Below are positions 62,254 to 64,000 of a DNA stretch of 64,000 bases, one piece after another. Both the position numbers and the translations under genes were made by a program. Numbering within the stretch: the first letter of the stretch is position 1; each line of letters begins with the position of its first letter. The stretch is from the NCBI RefSeq assembly GCF_030381805.1, contig NZ_JAUDRH010000008.1, positions 1 to 64,000 on the forward strand. Reading direction: 5' to 3'. Source of the stretch: Chlorogloeopsis sp. ULAP01 (GTDB lineage Bacteria; Cyanobacteriota; Cyanobacteriia; Cyanobacteriales; Nostocaceae). The notes under the pieces are model-generated. The model worked only from the letters and a program-made list of their open reading frames with translations, was not told the DNA's origin and ran no database searches.

Positions 62254-63073
62254 ATGAACAAAGAAAAAATAGATGCGTCTGAGTTATTTTATTCTTTATT
62301 TTCTTTTGTTAAACCTCGTCAAGGTAGTGTAAATATTGGTAGCGATGAGTGGCACTCACACATAGTACTTCACAGTTCTATTCAAGAACTTGCACCCAAA
62401 CTTTGGCACGTTACAGGCATTTTTCCAAATGCACCAATGGCACATAGAGAAATGGTGCTGTACCAATTACCAGATTCTGCGCTTTTAATTCATAATGCGA
62501 TCGCTTTGAATGAAACACAGATGACACAACTCGAATCTTTAGGTACTCCAAAAATCATGATTGTACCAAATCGGATTCACAGACTTGATGCACGTGTCTA
62601 TAAACAACGCTATCCCGAACTATTAGTCGTTGGTTGCTCCAGCCGCCGCTAAACCATATGTTGAAGAAGTTGTTGCTGTTGATGCGATCGCCGAAGAATT
62701 TCTTCCTAACTACGGTATAGTTTGCCATCAACCTGCTGGTATCCGTCCGCAAGAGTTGGTATATGAATTGCAACTACCAACAGGAAAAGCATTAATTTTG
62801 ACGGATATTTTGTTTAATTTAACTGAGCCTTATTTACAAAAATACGTATCCAAAAACAAATTTATTTTACGATGGCTAGGAGCAACTGGTTATTTTGGAA
62901 TTACAGCCTTAGGAAAACGATTTTTCATAACTGACAAAAACGCCTATCGTCAGTGGTTAGAAGCTTTAGCTGATAGCGTAGCTGATTTGCGTATTATTTC
63001 TGTGGCTCATGGCGAAGCGATCGCAGATAATTGCCCTCAAAGATTGCGCGAAGCTGCTGCACAGTTATTGTGA
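62254..63073 (+). pseudogene. DUF4336 gene broken by a 4-bp duplication
   Basis: The first piece (62254-62652) reads from MNKEKIDASELF through PELLVV and then runs off frame as GCSSRR. The second frame continues APAAAKPYVEEVVAVDAIAE, GIVCHQPAGIRPQELVYEL and ends EAAAQLL at 63073. At 62629-62636 GTTG is present twice; with one copy removed the two frames join as ELLVVAPAAAKPY. DUF4336 proteins have a metallo-beta-lactamase-like fold (HNAIAL, VPNRIHRLD and a late SVAHGE are visible) and unknown function. Confidence 0.85.
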
Positions 63074-63136
63074 TCTCATGCACGTAATTTTGAGAGCTTT
63101 AATACAAGATATGTAGAGTTATAAGCCTGCGTACGC

Positions 63137-63384
63137 CTAAGTACAGGACAAAAAAGTGAGAGATTGTCGAAACAATAGAGGTTGAGCATCTAAAACAAAT
63201 AAAGCATGACGAAGAAAATCTAAACCGAGACGAAACAAAAAACTACGAGCAGGACGACCATGTTTTTTGAGAGGTAATTGTTGTTGATAATGTTACCAAA
63301 TGCCAGTACGTATTGACCAGACTAAAGTGCAAATGCAGATTTTACGATTACGGGTGATGCGGATCTTGTTCAAGGACAGAGTAA
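63137..63384 (-). pseudogene. 3' remnant of a transposase gene
   Basis: The minus-strand frame reads LSLNKIRITRNRKIC, LVWSIRTGIW, a TAA, then HYQQQLPLKKHGRPARSF, RLGLDFLRHALFVLD and RQSLTFLSCT ending at a TAG (63137-63139). The KKHGRPARS...F-GLDFLR...FLSCT ending is typical of IS4-like transposases common in cyanobacteria. Only about 80 codons are left, with one internal stop, so it is dead. I saw no inverted terminal repeat. Confidence 0.7.
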
Positions 63385-63456
63385 GGTGCGCCTTGGGAGA
63401 AACCAACGGCAAGAACATTATAGTTGTATTGTTCCCTGTCTGAACGTTCATGTTAT

Positions 63457-64000
63457 TCACTTTCGTTTATATCCACTCGCTTTTAACCGCAAATGCAGAC
63501 GTAAAGAAGCAGCGCGATCGCGTGACTTTGAGGAATTACATGAGTGCATCCGGGGTGATGCCATAGAAGATGAGGTGACATGGCACGGCTGAACGTAGCT
63601 CTGTTCAACTTCTGGAACTAAATGCAATTTGTTGGTACGAGGTTGACGGCGACGTAACAGTAATTTTTCCAGTTCTATGCACCAGAACACTAAACTACTG
63701 ACAACCAAACAAACAGCAAAATCAACTGCTGACAGAGGTAAGGTTGTAAATAGTTTTTGGAAGAAAGGAACGTAAGTTACCATTAGCTGTAGTCCCAGCG
63801 TCAAAGTTACTGCTCCCAAAAGTGGCTTGTTAGACAACAAACCGATTTGAAATAGCGAGTCTTGTTCCGAGCGGATTGCTAAAGCATTACCCATCTGTGC
63901 AAGGGTAAGGGTGGTAAACAGCATAGTTTGCCAATTCGGATTACCAATTCTCCAGTACACATAGCCTGTACCAAGAGATATTACTCCCATCAGTATTCCG
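63457..64000 (-). CDS. C-terminal part of a cation-transporting P-type ATPase
   Basis: The frame is open to the right edge of the window, so the gene starts outside. What is visible is the last membrane helices: TMLFTTLTLAQMGNALAIRS, PLLGAVTLTLGLQLMVTYVP and the final helix VDFAVCLVVSSLVFWCIELE, as in calcium-type ATPases. Catalytic domains lie beyond the window. After LEKLLLRRRQ the tail of about 60 residues is Ser/Arg-rich and contains translated HIP1 sequence, unlike usual ATPase ends, so the stop may have been lost or the frame shifted. The tail overlaps the region next to the transposase remnant. Confidence 0.8.
   Translation of the reverse strand, partial: GILMGVISLGTGYVYWRIGNPNWQTMLFTTLTLAQMGNALAIRSEQDSLFQIGLLSNKPLLGAVTLTLGLQLMVTYVPFFQKLFTTLPLSAVDFAVCLVVSSLVFWCIELEKLLLRRRQPRTNKLHLVPEVEQSYVQPCHVTSSSMASPRMHSCNSSKSRDRAASLRLHLRLKASGYKRK

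Overview
The window looks like chromosome from a filamentous, probably Nostocales-type, cyanobacterium. The octamer GCGATCGC (HIP1) is scattered throughout. There are IsiA-type chlorophyll proteins, one of them fused to a PsaL-like domain, a long-chain flavodoxin, a phytol-kinase-like protein, Hanks kinases joined to TPR or WD40 repeats, an AMIN-TonB receptor, and many dispersed intergenic repeats. I saw no rRNA, tRNA or CRISPR array. All calls are from reading the sequence; no database was searched.

Layout. 0.2-2.7 kb: a glutaredoxin-like protein, a DUF6745-like protein and a cysteine-dioxygenase-like cupin. 3.3-7.9 kb: a minus-strand NAD operon in the order pncB, nadD, nrtR-like, nadE, with a perfect palindrome in front of it that is the obvious candidate operator. 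8.4-19.5 kb: a 50-residue small protein, a kinase-like membrane protein, two paralogous membrane proteins, a Tyr/Arg/His-rich secreted protein, a phytol-kinase-like enzyme, yidD, a kinase-TPR protein, a rhomboid lacking its catalytic serine, and a methyltransferase. 19.8-23.8 kb: a decay zone with a frameshifted nuclease-TPR gene, a doubly frameshifted Uma2 gene and a truncated DUF4058 gene. 23.9-33.4 kb: an SH3 protein, a UbiD-family decarboxylase, an SLH protein, an Ntn amidase, a diiron protein, an OsmC-like protein, two DUF202 proteins and an MscS channel. Two inverted copies of a 115-bp MITE-like element bracket the diiron-OsmC-DUF202 block.

34.2-47.6 kb is an iron-limitation island: a PepSY-type membrane protein, an AraC regulator, two siderophore-binding lipoproteins with a stop-interrupted FhuF-like reductase between them, an MFS transporter and a TonB receptor, then a mini GIY-YIG protein, IsiA, IsiA-PsaL, flavodoxin and an alpha/beta hydrolase. 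Together these could bring in ferric siderophore, replace ferredoxin with flavodoxin and re-equip photosystem I. No inner-membrane permease or TonB/ExbBD is present here.

47.7-64 kb: a kinase-WD40 protein, a 21-bp tandem repeat, a MazEF-type pair, a GH5 glycosidase lying between 48-bp direct repeats spaced exactly 2,000 bp apart, an amidohydrolase, isochorismatase-like, cupin and CocE group, a decayed GxxExxY gene inside long inverted repeats, a possible toxin/immunity pair, P450 plus SDR, a DUF4336 gene broken by a 4-bp duplication, a transposase remnant and the end of a cation P-type ATPase that runs off the window.

Three themes recur. Small lesions, including two exact tandem duplications of 10 bp and 4 bp, disable genes. 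A GC-rich cassette with inverted ends sits inside other repeats, so repeats are nested. Short perfect hairpins and 28-bp palindromes fill the spaces between genes.
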